Of a DNA stretch of 64,000 nt, positions 36,213-44,150 are shown one piece after another. The stretch's first letter is position 1; each line of letters opens with the position of its first letter. A program made the translations under genes and the position numbers. The notes beneath the pieces were generated by a model. The model had not been told where the DNA came from, made no database searches, and saw only the letters and a program-made list of their open reading frames with translations. The DNA is from Streptococcus sinensis (GTDB lineage: Bacteria; Bacillota; Bacilli; Lactobacillales; Streptococcaceae): NCBI RefSeq assembly GCF_000767835.1, contig NZ_JPEN01000055.1, positions 20,666-84,665 on the forward strand, in the 5' to 3' direction.

Positions 36213-36878
36213 ATGAAAAAAACAATTTTGGGAATCGGTTTTTTGGTCCTGGCGGGCTGGGTTCTGCTACAGGGAAATTTTGGCATTCCTATATTCAATT
36301 TTAATATCTGGCCCCTGCTTTTGGTCGGCATGTTTGCGTATTTTGCTTTGGAAAATTTCTTGGAGCGAGATTTTGGCACTGGTCTCGTCATGTCGATGAT
36401 TGCCCTGATTATTGCCAATTCTGTCTACCACTTTTTGGCCATTTCTACAGGAACCTTGGTTTTGGGCGGTATTCTGGCTTGCATTGGTTTAAATATGATT
36501 TTTAAGCCTCGAAAGATTTGGTGCTATCGTCATTTTTCTAGAAAAGGCCTATCCACGACTGAGGGGGAAATTTCCTTTGGTAGCGGCACTCGCTATATCA
36601 ACTCAGCTAACTTCACCTACGAGAAGTTAGACTGTACTTTTGGCAGTGCATCAGTTTACTTTGATAATGCAACCATCGTAGAGGAGTCAGCAACTTTTGA
36701 AGTAGATCTGTCTTTCGGTAGTGCGACGCTATACATTCCGAGCAACTGGCGAGTAGAGCTAAATGTGGATAATGCTTTCGGTACAGTCGTTAATCCGCAT
36801 AATGTCAATGAAAAGGATAAAACCTTGTATATACGCGGCGATATTGCCTTTGGAACTTTGAAGATTGTTTATATTTGA
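36213..36878 (+). CDS. LiaF-like membrane protein (cell-wall stress sensor type)
   Basis: A 221-residue protein. Four hydrophobic helices occupy residues 1-105, followed by a beta-repeat domain with recurring motifs EISFGSGTRYINSA, CTFGSASVYFDNA, LSFGSATLYIPSN and NAFGTVVNPHN, as in the C-terminal domain of LiaF/VraT proteins. In the LiaFSR system LiaF inhibits a sensor kinase; here no kinase is present and the only partner is the LytTR regulator just upstream. By analogy with LytTR systems it probably restrains that regulator until envelope damage occurs. This is inference. Confidence 0.85.
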   Translation: MKKTILGIGFLVLAGWVLLQGNFGIPIFNFNIWPLLLVGMFAYFALENFLERDFGTGLVMSMIALIIANSVYHFLAISTGTLVLGGILACIGLNMIFKPRKIWCYRHFSRKGLSTTEGEISFGSGTRYINSANFTYEKLDCTFGSASVYFDNATIVEESATFEVDLSFGSATLYIPSNWRVELNVDNAFGTVVNPHNVNEKDKTLYIRGDIAFGTLKIVYI

Positions 36879-36921
36879 AAACGGATTATTGTCACATTTT
36901 ACAAAGTTTGGGAAAATTTAC

Positions 36922-36950
36922 TTGCCAAATAGTGAGTTTTTTGGTAATAT
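36922..36950 (+). promoter_or_regulatory. rpmB promoter
   Basis: TTGCCA (36922-36927), 17-bp spacer, TAATAT (36945-36950). The leader holds ATGTG...CACAT near 36959-36975 and ATTAGATCTAAT near 36982-36993 before AGGAGG. Confidence 0.7.
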
Positions 36951-37010
36951 AGTACGGTATGTGGTGCTAGCACATCCGTAATATTAGATCTAATAGGAGG
37001 AAACACGATA

Positions 37011-37199
37011 ATGGCTAAAGTATGTTACTTTACAGGTCGTAAGACTGTATCTGGAAACAACCGCTCTCACGCGATGAACCAAACAAAACGCGCTGTTAAA
37101 CCAAATCTTCAAAAAGTTACTGTTTTGATTGACGGAAAACCTAAAAAAGTTTGGGCTTCAGCTCGCGCGCTTAAGTCAGGTAAAGTTGAACGCGTTTAA
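37011..37199 (+). CDS. rpmB: 50S ribosomal protein L28
   Basis: A 62-residue basic protein of the large subunit ([33 protein letters not shown]-type core). It lacks the CxxC pairs of zinc-binding paralogues apart from the single N-terminal Cys. Strong AGGAGG ribosome site and ribosomal codon bias. Monocistronic. Confidence 0.97.
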   Translation: MAKVCYFTGRKTVSGNNRSHAMNQTKRAVKPNLQKVTVLIDGKPKKVWASARALKSGKVERV

Positions 37200-37214
37200 T
37201 GTATAAAAGGGATT

Positions 37215-37241
37215 GGAAAGATTTCTTTCTTTCCTTTTTTT
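37215..37241 (+). terminator. rpmB terminator
   Basis: GGAAAG (37215-37220) pairs with CTTTCC (37229-37234), followed by seven T. Confidence 0.75.
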
Positions 37242-37343
37242 GTTGGTTAAATTTTCAGGCTAGACAGTTTATTTCTATCCTTCCTCTTTTACACCCTGTC
37301 TAAAATATGGTAAAATAAACTATAAAATACTTTTGAGGTACAA

Positions 37344-37712
37344 ATGATGACTGTAAAGATCAATACAAAAGATGGTCAAATCGAACTGACTGATGATGTG
37401 ATTGCGACAATCGTTGGCGGTGCAGCGACTGAAATTTTTGGTGTGGTTGGTATGGCCAGCAAGAAGGCAATTAAAGACAACTTTCAAGCACTTTTGGGTA
37501 AAGAAAACTATGCCAAGGGTGTGGTAGTGAAAACGACTGAAGATGGTGGCATTGCAGTTGATGTTTATACCGTTTTGAGTTACGGCGTTAAAATCAGTGA
37601 AGTTTCCAAAAACATCCAAGAACGGGTCAAGTTTAGTTTGGAAAATCAACTCGGAATCACTGCCCACACAGTGAATGTTTATATCCAAAATATTAAAGTT
37701 GTAGGAGAATAA
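37344..37712 (+). CDS. Asp23/Gls24 family envelope stress protein (YloU-like)
   Basis: A 122-residue Asp23-family protein (VIATIVGGAATEIFGVVGMASKKAIKDN; VDVYTVLSYGVKISEVSKNIQERV). It sits two bases before fakA, the arrangement known for yloU-yloV in Firmicutes. Members are small soluble or membrane-associated proteins tied to cell-envelope and lipid homeostasis. Two ATG codons are adjacent; GAGG is six or nine bases away, so either may start. Confidence 0.92.
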   Translation: MMTVKINTKDGQIELTDDVIATIVGGAATEIFGVVGMASKKAIKDNFQALLGKENYAKGVVVKTTEDGGIAVDVYTVLSYGVKISEVSKNIQERVKFSLENQLGITAHTVNVYIQNIKVVGE

Positions 37713-37714
37713 TC

Positions 37715-39379
37715 GTGTCAAATATTACTACTAGTTTATTTCAAGAAATGGTGCAGGCAGCATCAACTCGTTTAAATAAACAGGCTGAATATGTCAATTC
37801 GTTAAATGTTTTTCCAGTTCCAGATGGGGACACAGGTACCAATATGGGCATGACCATTGAAAATGGTGCTAAAGAAGTAGCGGACAAGTCAACTTCTACG
37901 GTCGGTGAAGTGGCTGCTATCTTTGCCAAGGGACTCTTGATGGGTGCGCGTGGAAATTCTGGAGTTATCACTTCTCAACTCTTCCGTGGTTTTTCGCAAA
38001 GTGTGAAAGGGAAAGATGAGTTAGATGGGAAAGAGTTGGCTCGTGCCTTCCAATCAGGTGTAGAAGTGGCCTATAAGGCTGTTATGAAGCCAGTTGAGGG
38101 AACGATTTTGACCGTTTCCCGCGGTGCGGCTATCGGTGCCAAGAAGAAAGCTGAAGCGACAAATGATGCTGTTGAAGTCATGAAAGCTGCCCTAGAGGGA
38201 GCAAAGACTGCCCTTGCTAAAACGCCGGATATGCTGCCAGTTCTTAAGGAAGTCGGCGTTGTGGACTCTGGTGGTCAAGGTCTGGTCTTTATCTATGAAG
38301 GCTTCCTGTCTGCCTTGACTGGCGAGTATATTGCATCAGAAGATTTCCAAGCGACTCCAGCTACGATGAGCCAGATGATCAATGCTGAACACCACAAGTC
38401 TGTAGCAGGGCATGTGGCGACAGAAGACATCACTTTTGGTTATTGTACAGAAATCATGGTGGCTTTGAAGCAAGGTCCAACCTATGTCAAGGACTTTGAC
38501 TATGATGAATTCCGCAATTATTTAAATGATTTAGGGGATTCTCTCTTGGTGGTCAATGACGATGAGATTGTTAAGGTCCATGTCCATACAGAAGATCCAG
38601 GTCTTGTCATGCAAGAAGGACTTAAGTACGGTAGTCTGGTCAAGGTAAAAGTGGACAACATGCGTAACCAGCACGAAGCCCAGCTTGAAAAGGAAGAAAA
38701 AACTGCCAAACCAGCTGAAGAAAAAGAATATGCCATTATTGCAGTAGTAGCTGGTGAAGGTCTTGCTGAAATCTTCAAAGCTCAGGGAGTGGACTATGTC
38801 ATTTCTGGCGGTCAGACCATGAACCCTTCTACGGAGGACTTTATCAAGGCTGTTGAGCAGGTCAATGCGCGCAATATCATCATCCTACCAAACAATAAAA
38901 ACATCTTTATGGCGGCACAGTCTGCTGCAGAGGTGCTTGAGCAACCAACGACAGTGATTGAGACGCGTACGCTTCCTCAAGGTTTGACGAGTCTCTTGGC
39001 CTTTGATGGTGGAAAAACAATCGAAGAGAACCATGAGCGGATGACGGCTGCGTTGAGTGATGTGGTCAGCGGTAGCATTACGACTGCAGTTCGCGATACG
39101 ACGATTGATGGCTTGGAAATCCATGAAAATGATAACTTGGGTATGGTCGATGGCAAAATCGTTGTGTCAAATCCAGATATGCTGGCAACTTTGAAAGCAA
39201 CCTTTGCTAAGATGTTGGATGAAGACAGTGAAATTGTTTCCATTTATATCGGAGAAGACGGCAATGAGGAATTGGCGAACGGTCTGGCTCAAGATCTGAT
39301 GGAAGAGTATGAAGATGTAGAAGTCGAAATCCACCAAGGAAATCAGCCGGTCTATCCATACATTTTTAGTGTAGAATAA
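37715..39379 (+). CDS. fakA: Fatty acid kinase subunit FakA (DAK2/YloV family)
   Basis: A 554-residue protein. The N-terminal DhaL/DAK2 nucleotide domain covers residues 1-200 (LNVFPVPDGDTGTNMGMT with the Mg-binding Asp cluster, GARGNSGVITSQLFRG). A central domain and a C-terminal DegV-like portion (residues 330-554) follow. With acyl-binding FakB proteins it phosphorylates exogenous fatty acids to acyl phosphates for phospholipid synthesis. GTG start behind TAGGAGAATAATC. The downstream partner FakB is not in this window. Confidence 0.92.
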   Translation: MSNITTSLFQEMVQAASTRLNKQAEYVNSLNVFPVPDGDTGTNMGMTIENGAKEVADKSTSTVGEVAAIFAKGLLMGARGNSGVITSQLFRGFSQSVKGKDELDGKELARAFQSGVEVAYKAVMKPVEGTILTVSRGAAIGAKKKAEATNDAVEVMKAALEGAKTALAKTPDMLPVLKEVGVVDSGGQGLVFIYEGFLSALTGEYIASEDFQATPATMSQMINAEHHKSVAGHVATEDITFGYCTEIMVALKQGPTYVKDFDYDEFRNYLNDLGDSLLVVNDDEIVKVHVHTEDPGLVMQEGLKYGSLVKVKVDNMRNQHEAQLEKEEKTAKPAEEKEYAIIAVVAGEGLAEIFKAQGVDYVISGGQTMNPSTEDFIKAVEQVNARNIIILPNNKNIFMAAQSAAEVLEQPTTVIETRTLPQGLTSLLAFDGGKTIEENHERMTAALSDVVSGSITTAVRDTTIDGLEIHENDNLGMVDGKIVVSNPDMLATLKATFAKMLDEDSEIVSIYIGEDGNEELANGLAQDLMEEYEDVEVEIHQGNQPVYPYIFSVE

Positions 39380-39386
39380 TTTATGT

Positions 39387-39411
39387 AGGCAATCGTTGGA
39401 TTGCCTTTTTG
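39387..39411 (+). terminator. fakA terminator
   Basis: AGGCAATC (39387-39394), GTTG loop, GATTGCCT (39399-39406), then TTTT. Confidence 0.92.
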
Positions 39412-39430
39412 CTTTGCGGCAGAAAATACT

Positions 39431-39459
39431 TAGACAGGAAAAGGATATTATGTTATACT
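39431..39459 (+). promoter_or_regulatory. Promoter of the lipoprotein gene
   Basis: TAGACA (39431-39436), 17-bp spacer and an extended -10 TG-T-TATACT (39454-39459). Confidence 0.65.
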
Positions 39460-39483
39460 AAAAATAAAAAGGAGTAATGAAAT

Positions 39484-40035
39484 ATGAAAAGATTAGCCTT
39501 TCTTTTGGCTGTAGTTTCAGTTTTATTGTCGGGCTGTGCTTTATTGAATAGGCATTCAAATCGACCGAATCAAACATCAAGCAGCACCTCCTCTGTAGAA
39601 TCACCCACTAATCAGAAAATCATCAGCAAGGTTCTTGTTGGGAAGATTGATGGCATAGAACACCGAGATACAATTACCTACCAAGGGAAAAAGTTGCTGC
39701 GTCTCCGCATGGAATTGATTAGCGAGCTTCCTCAGGAAATAACAGATGTCGCTGCTACGATGAGCCCAAATGAACTGACCAAACTGATTCGCGAAGCCAT
39801 GCAGGAAGACCCGGATTTTGTAGAAGCTCAACGGTTAGATGGTTTTTCCGCTGATTATTCGGTAACGGCTGATAAAAAATTGCAGGTTGTGATTGATCTG
39901 GATTTACAAAAAATTAATGTGGATAAGGTAGAAGACTTATCTTACTTCGAAGACTTTGGCATAAGTGATATAAAAGATGCGACTCCGGAAATGTTTATTT
40001 TAGGGATGAAATTGGGCGGCTTGAAAGAAGAATAA
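39484..40035 (+). CDS. Putative lipoprotein
   Basis: A 183-residue secreted lipoprotein. The signal sequence MKRLAFLLAVVSVLLSGC ends in a lipobox with Cys18. A Ser/Thr/Asn-rich linker to about residue 45 and a folded domain (KVLVGKIDGIEHRDTITYQGKKLLRLRMELISELP) follow. It resembles the YehR/DUF1307-like streptococcal lipoproteins in layout, but I cannot assign it firmly. Monocistronic between two terminators. Confidence 0.8.
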   Translation: MKRLAFLLAVVSVLLSGCALLNRHSNRPNQTSSSTSSVESPTNQKIISKVLVGKIDGIEHRDTITYQGKKLLRLRMELISELPQEITDVAATMSPNELTKLIREAMQEDPDFVEAQRLDGFSADYSVTADKKLQVVIDLDLQKINVDKVEDLSYFEDFGISDIKDATPEMFILGMKLGGLKEE

Positions 40036-40046
40036 GAATATTTAAA

Positions 40047-40071
40047 AGGCGAGTCATCTCGTCTTTTTTTG
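40047..40071 (+). terminator. Terminator of the lipoprotein gene
   Basis: AGGCGAG (40047-40053), TCAT loop, CTCGTCT (40058-40064), one G-U pair, then seven T. Confidence 0.88.
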
Positions 40072-40084
40072 CTGTCTAGAAACC

Positions 40085-40149
40085 ATGACATTTGTCATAT
40101 CAGGCAGTGACAAAATCATCTAGTCGGAAGAGGGGGGAAGTTCTATAAT
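40085..40149 (+). promoter_or_regulatory. Operator-like palindrome and promoter of the ABC/two-component operon
   Basis: ATGACA-TT-TGTCAT (40085-40098) is a perfect 14-bp palindrome lying 45 bp upstream of a TATAAT -10 (40144-40149) that lacks a good -35. A further TGACA follows at 40108-40112. The position suits activation by the NarL-type response regulator encoded at the end of the operon; inferred. Confidence 0.55.
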
Positions 40150-40183
40150 ACAAGTAAGAAATGAAGAAATTAGGAGTGGTTAC

Positions 40184-40366
40184 ATGAAAATGTGGTTGAT
40201 AAAAGTAACAGTCTTGAGTCTTGTTGGGATGATGTTTTACCAGTTGGCAAGAATGAGCGGAGCAGGTCTTTACCGCTTTCCTTGGGAGATTTTTGCTGGC
40301 TTGGGAATGGCTAGCTACGTCCTAAAGGAAGTGACCAAGTTAGGCAAGAGGGGAGAGAAGAAATGA
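40184..40366 (+). CDS. Small membrane protein
   Basis: A 60-residue protein with hydrophobic segments at about residues 4-21 and 31-46 and a basic tail (KLGKRGEKK). It begins the operon that encodes a second small membrane protein, an ABC exporter and a two-component system. The ribosome site AGGAGTGGTTAC precedes ATG, and its end overlaps the next gene by four bases (ATGA). No family recognised; it may be a sensor accessory or a subunit of the exporter. Confidence 0.75.
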   Translation: MKMWLIKVTVLSLVGMMFYQLARMSGAGLYRFPWEIFAGLGMASYVLKEVTKLGKRGEKK

Positions 40367-40557
40367 AAAAATGCTTATCTATCTTATTCATTGGTTTTTC
40401 AATTGCTTTATGGTATTTTCAGATGACGACAGGTCTCTTATTGGAATTTCTACCCCGGCAGTTCTATCTAGGTATCTGGGGGCTGATTCTAGCTATCTTT
40501 GTCATCTGGCCGTTCATCGATGATTTTATTAAGGAGGCAAATCATGAAATTGATTGA
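40363..40557 (+). CDS. Small membrane protein
   Basis: A 64-residue protein with two hydrophobic segments (residues 4-20 and 34-52) and an acidic tail (DDFIKEANHEID). It is coupled at both ends: ATGA with the preceding gene and a 14-base overlap with the ABC ATPase gene, whose AAGGAGG ribosome site lies inside this ORF. Function unknown; context as for its neighbour. Confidence 0.75.
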   Translation: MKKCLSILFIGFSIALWYFQMTTGLLLEFLPRQFYLGIWGLILAIFVIWPFIDDFIKEANHEID

Positions 40558-41419
40558 AGTGAAAAAGCTATCTAAAAGCATTCGTGGGAAGGAGATTTTG
40601 CGTCACATTTCCTTTGATATTGAGGAAGGGGATTGTGTGGCTCTGATTGGCCCCAACGGAGCTGGTAAAACAACCCTGATGGACTGTCTCCTAGGCGACA
40701 AGTTTCTAACTTCTGGTCAAGCGCTGGTTAATGGGCTAAAGCCGACGGATAATCGTTTGAAAGAGATGGTTGCCATTTTGCCTCAGGAAAATACAGTGGT
40801 GGGGGATTTGAAAGTCAAGGAACTCCTCGCTTTCTTTAGGTCAGTCTATCCTAATAGCTTATCCGAAGAAGAAATCGATACCTTGTTGGGCTTTTCTGAC
40901 AAGCAAAAGAACCAGCTGGCTTCCAAGCTCTCTGGTGGTCAAAAACGTCTCTTCTCCTTTATCTTAGCCTTGATTGGTCGTCCAAAGATTCTTTTCTTGG
41001 ATGAACCGACTTCGGCCATGGACACCTCGACCCGCCAGCATTTCTGGGAAATAGTGGACCAGCTCAAGAAGCAAGGCGTAACCATTGTTTATTCTTCTCA
41101 CTATATTGAAGAAGTGGAGCATACGGCTGACAGGATTTTGGTGCTTCATAAGGGAGAACTCATCCGCGACACCACGCCTTATGCCATGCGCAAGGAAGAG
41201 CAGGAAAAACACTTCACCCTGCCACTTTCCTATAAAGAAATCGTGGAAAAGATAGCTGGTGTGGCAGAGATTGAAATCAAGCAAAAGGCTCTATCTTTTG
41301 CGACCAAGGATGCCAGTCAAGTCTGGCAAATTCTGCAGGAGCATGGCTGTACGATTGAAGAAATCGAAGTCCGCAATCGCACCCTGCTGGATAGTATTTT
41401 TGAGACGACACAAGAGTAA
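40544..41419 (+). CDS. ABC transporter ATP-binding protein
   Basis: A 291-residue ATPase: Walker A GPNGAGKTTLMD near residue 37, signature LSGGQKRLFSFILAL near 131, Walker B ILFLDEPTSAMD near 150. A C-terminal accessory region follows residue 215. Start at 40544 (MKLIEVKKLS) behind AAGGAGG; the longer open frame overlaps the small membrane gene. Together with the next gene it makes an ABC-2 exporter linked to a two-component system, a layout common in peptide or antibiotic resistance modules. Confidence 0.92.
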   Translation: MKLIEVKKLSKSIRGKEILRHISFDIEEGDCVALIGPNGAGKTTLMDCLLGDKFLTSGQALVNGLKPTDNRLKEMVAILPQENTVVGDLKVKELLAFFRSVYPNSLSEEEIDTLLGFSDKQKNQLASKLSGGQKRLFSFILALIGRPKILFLDEPTSAMDTSTRQHFWEIVDQLKKQGVTIVYSSHYIEEVEHTADRILVLHKGELIRDTTPYAMRKEEQEKHFTLPLSYKEIVEKIAGVAEIEIKQKALSFATKDASQVWQILQEHGCTIEEIEVRNRTLLDSIFETTQE

Positions 41420-41431
41420 AGGAGCAGCATC

Positions 41432-42166
41432 ATGAAAAATATGGTAAGTTTAATGAAAATGGAGCTGATTTTGATGAAGCGGCAGGCGGCCTACTACCTG
41501 CTCTCTATCGGGCTGCCCAGCGTTTTCTATCTGATCTTTTCAGGAATAATGTCAGGTTCTGATGTACCGGTGCTTGTGCTCCAAACCTATCTCTTTTCTA
41601 TGACACTTTTTAGTATCATGTCTAGTGCCTTTTTCAGCATTCCCAGCACCTTGCAGTCGGACAAGACCAATAACTGGCAAAAATTGATTCAGCATTCGCC
41701 CGTTTCTATGGTAGAATATTATGTATCAAAGCTTTTTAGTACTTTACTGACCTTTCTGCTTTCCATCATCGTGGTCTTCTCTGTCGGCCATTTCGTTCGT
41801 GGAGTCAATGTGCCCATGATGGACTGGCTAATGATTGCACTGATTCTTTTGATCGGTAGTCTGGTCTTTATCGCAATGGGCGTCTTGGTCAGTCTCCTGC
41901 CCAGTGCCCAGCTCATGTCGGTCGTAGGCAATATCGTTTATATGGCTTTAGCGGTCTTGGGTGGCCTTTGGTTTCCTCTGACTATGTTTCCAGACTGGCT
42001 ACGATCCATCGGCAAGCTAACACCAAGTTATCAGCTCATGCAGGTGGTCTCTTCCTATTTGGAACACCATAACTGGAATGTGTCTGCTATGCTAATCGTT
42101 CTAGCCTATACCATTTTCTTTAGTATTTTAGTCCTTCAGCTCAAAAAACGGATTGAGGTTAAATAA
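41432..42166 (+). CDS. ABC-2 type transporter permease
   Basis: A 244-residue permease with six hydrophobic helices and the ABC-2 signature near the C-terminus (IVYMALAVLGGLWFPLTMFPDWLRSIGKLTPSYQLMQ). It follows the ATPase by 12 bases with a GGAG ribosome site and precedes the kinase gene by four bases. Substrate unknown. Confidence 0.92.
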   Translation: MKNMVSLMKMELILMKRQAAYYLLSIGLPSVFYLIFSGIMSGSDVPVLVLQTYLFSMTLFSIMSSAFFSIPSTLQSDKTNNWQKLIQHSPVSMVEYYVSKLFSTLLTFLLSIIVVFSVGHFVRGVNVPMMDWLMIALILLIGSLVFIAMGVLVSLLPSAQLMSVVGNIVYMALAVLGGLWFPLTMFPDWLRSIGKLTPSYQLMQVVSSYLEHHNWNVSAMLIVLAYTIFFSILVLQLKKRIEVK

Positions 42167-42170
42167 TTAT

Positions 42171-43277
42171 ATGTGGGAAAAGTTCAAAAACATACATCAT
42201 ATGTTTCATATTTCTCTGGTCTTTATCATCTTTCCAATAGCGGGTGTCATCAGTGGTGAGTACCCGCTTTTGACTTTGCTTTGGACAGCATTGTTTATAG
42301 GGGCCTATTACACCATCCTCACGGAGAAAAAGCCTTTCTACCAGGCTCTGTCCTGGTGGGGCATGCTTGCTTACATTTTTTATACTTCCATTTGGCTGAA
42401 TGGGGGCTTTGTGTGGTATATTTTTTATTTATCAAATCTTCTAATTTATCATTATAAGGAAATTTCCTTTACATCTTGGCGCTTCTGGAGTTTCTTAGCT
42501 ATCCAACCGGCTATTTTGTTTGGGGTTTATATTCAAAATCAAATAAGTATAGGTGATTTGATTCTTTTCTCAACGACCTTTCTCTTTTCGGATTTCTTGA
42601 CCCTAGGTCTGCATCGGATCCAAGTCGCTGAACAGCTCAAGGAAGAAAAAAGCAAGCAGAATGCTCAGCTCAATCTTTTCTTAGCGGAAAATGAGCGCAA
42701 TCGAATCGGACGGGATTTACATGATAGTTTAGGACATACCTTTGCTATGCTCAGTGTCAAGACGGAGCTGGCCCAGCAATTCCTACAAATGAAGGCTTAT
42801 GAGCAGGCGGAGAAAGAGATGGAGGAAGTGCGACGGATTAGTAAGCAGGCCATGGCTGATGTACGACGGATTGTAGACAATCTCAAGACGCGGACGCTAG
42901 ATGAAGAATTAAATACAATCCGAACCATGCTGGAGATGAGCGATATTGACCTAGAGCTTCATAATCAGCTTAATGTTGCTAGTATTCCTACGGAAATCCA
43001 GTTTACCATTAGTATGATTTTGTTGGAATTAGCAACCAATATTATCAAGCATGCAGAGGCCAAGAAGTCCAAGATTGATTTGCATAGTCAGGATCAAGAT
43101 TTGATCTTAGATGTTGAAGATGATGGCCGAGGCTTTAAGCGAGTCACTGGCCAAGAGTTGCATTCGGTTCGAGAGCGCTTGGAGGGGATTGACGGTAGGG
43201 TGGAGGTCATCAACAGCCAGAAGCCGACCATTATTCGCGTGTGCTTGCCGTATCGGATTAAAGGAGATGAGCGATGA
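42171..43277 (+). CDS. DesK-type sensor histidine kinase
   Basis: A 368-residue kinase. Residues 1-140 hold about five hydrophobic helices with almost no extracellular domain, which suggests membrane or transporter-linked sensing. The HisKA_3 phosphoacceptor is His184 ([14 protein letters not shown]), and the ATP lid region is DVEDDGRGF near residue 318. Start at 42171 (MWEKFKN), with GAGG 12 bases upstream. It overlaps the response regulator gene by four bases (ATGA). Pneumococcal TCS11-like systems have a similar gene order; homology not tested. Confidence 0.93.
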   Translation: MWEKFKNIHHMFHISLVFIIFPIAGVISGEYPLLTLLWTALFIGAYYTILTEKKPFYQALSWWGMLAYIFYTSIWLNGGFVWYIFYLSNLLIYHYKEISFTSWRFWSFLAIQPAILFGVYIQNQISIGDLILFSTTFLFSDFLTLGLHRIQVAEQLKEEKSKQNAQLNLFLAENERNRIGRDLHDSLGHTFAMLSVKTELAQQFLQMKAYEQAEKEMEEVRRISKQAMADVRRIVDNLKTRTLDEELNTIRTMLEMSDIDLELHNQLNVASIPTEIQFTISMILLELATNIIKHAEAKKSKIDLHSQDQDLILDVEDDGRGFKRVTGQELHSVRERLEGIDGRVEVINSQKPTIIRVCLPYRIKGDER

Positions 43278-43873
43278 AGTTATTATTAGCAGAAGACCAG
43301 AGTATGCTGCGGGATGCACTCTGCCAGCTCTTGCAGTTGCAGCCGGATGTTGAAGTAGTTTATCAGGCGGCTAATGGACGTGAGGCGGTGGCATTGCTCA
43401 GCACTGAGCAGGTAGATGTGACCATCTTGGATGTGGAAATGCCCTATCAGACGGGACTAGATGTTCTAGAATGGATTAAGGAGTATCAGCCAGCTGTCAA
43501 GGTCATCATTGTGACGACTTTTAAGCGGCCAGGCTATTTTGAGCGGGCGGTCAAGGCGGATGTTGATGCCTACGTACTCAAGGAGCGTAGTATTGCTGAC
43601 CTGATGAAGACCATCCACACTGTCTTGGCTGGGCAAAAAGAATACTCGCCTGAACTTATGGAAGTGCTGATGACCCATAAAAATCCCCTCTCCCATCAAG
43701 AGCTTCTAGTCCTAGAGGCAGCAGCAACTGGGCTTTCTAATAAAGAAATTGCTGAAAAGCTCTATTTATCAAATGGGACCATTCGCAACTATATGTCGGC
43801 CATCCTGACCAAGCTGGCAGCCGACAATCGCACAGAAGCGGTTCGGATTGCACAAGATCAAGGATGGATATAA
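43274..43873 (+). CDS. NarL/FixJ-type response regulator
   Basis: A 199-residue regulator. The receiver domain has acidic residues at the N-terminus (LLAEDQ) and the phospho-acceptor Asp53 (TILDVEMPY). The C-terminal LuxR-type HTH reads [31 protein letters not shown]. Pairs with the DesK-type kinase just upstream. It probably controls its own operon through the palindrome at 40085-40098. Confidence 0.95.
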   Translation: MKLLLAEDQSMLRDALCQLLQLQPDVEVVYQAANGREAVALLSTEQVDVTILDVEMPYQTGLDVLEWIKEYQPAVKVIIVTTFKRPGYFERAVKADVDAYVLKERSIADLMKTIHTVLAGQKEYSPELMEVLMTHKNPLSHQELLVLEAAATGLSNKEIAEKLYLSNGTIRNYMSAILTKLAADNRTEAVRIAQDQGWI

Positions 43874-43880
43874 AGAACTT

Positions 43881-43914
43881 ATCTCGCTAAATTCGGATTT
43901 AGCGAGATTTTGTT
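43881..43914 (+). terminator. Terminator after the response regulator gene
   Basis: A 12-bp perfect stem (43881-43892 with 43897-43908) with TCGG loop, followed by TTTTGTTG. Confidence 0.9.
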
Positions 43915-43953
43915 GCATATTTTGTTCAAAATTTAAAAAATTTCACGCAATAC

Positions 43954-44012
43954 TTGCAATTTTTTTCAAAAATGTTATCATAGTAGAAAGCTTTTTGAAT
44001 TTTTAGAAAATT
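43954..44012 (+). promoter_or_regulatory. ilvB promoter with CodY box
   Basis: TTGCAA (43954-43959), 16-bp spacer, extended -10 TG-T-TATCAT (43976-43981). AATTTTTAGAAAATT (43998-44012) differs at one base from the CodY consensus AATTTTCWGAAAATT and lies just downstream of the expected start site, a position fitting CodY repression. The remaining 138-base leader has a short GATTG/CAATC hairpin near 44037-44054 and no recognisable T-box. Confidence 0.75.
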
Positions 44013-44150
44013 GTAAATTAATAATTGAGATTAGACTGATTGTCCAAAATCAATCGGCAGCATTTCATTTTCAGGAATAGGGCTTTGCTGGCTGATGATA
44101 TAAAAGTAGACACTTAGTTTTGAACATTCTCGATTTTAGAAAGGGGAATT

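Noticed and set aside
44013-44150. T-box or peptide-type attenuator in the ilvB leader
   Set aside because: No T-box core (TGGNACCGCG-like) sequence and no leader peptide with clustered Ile/Leu/Val codons was found.
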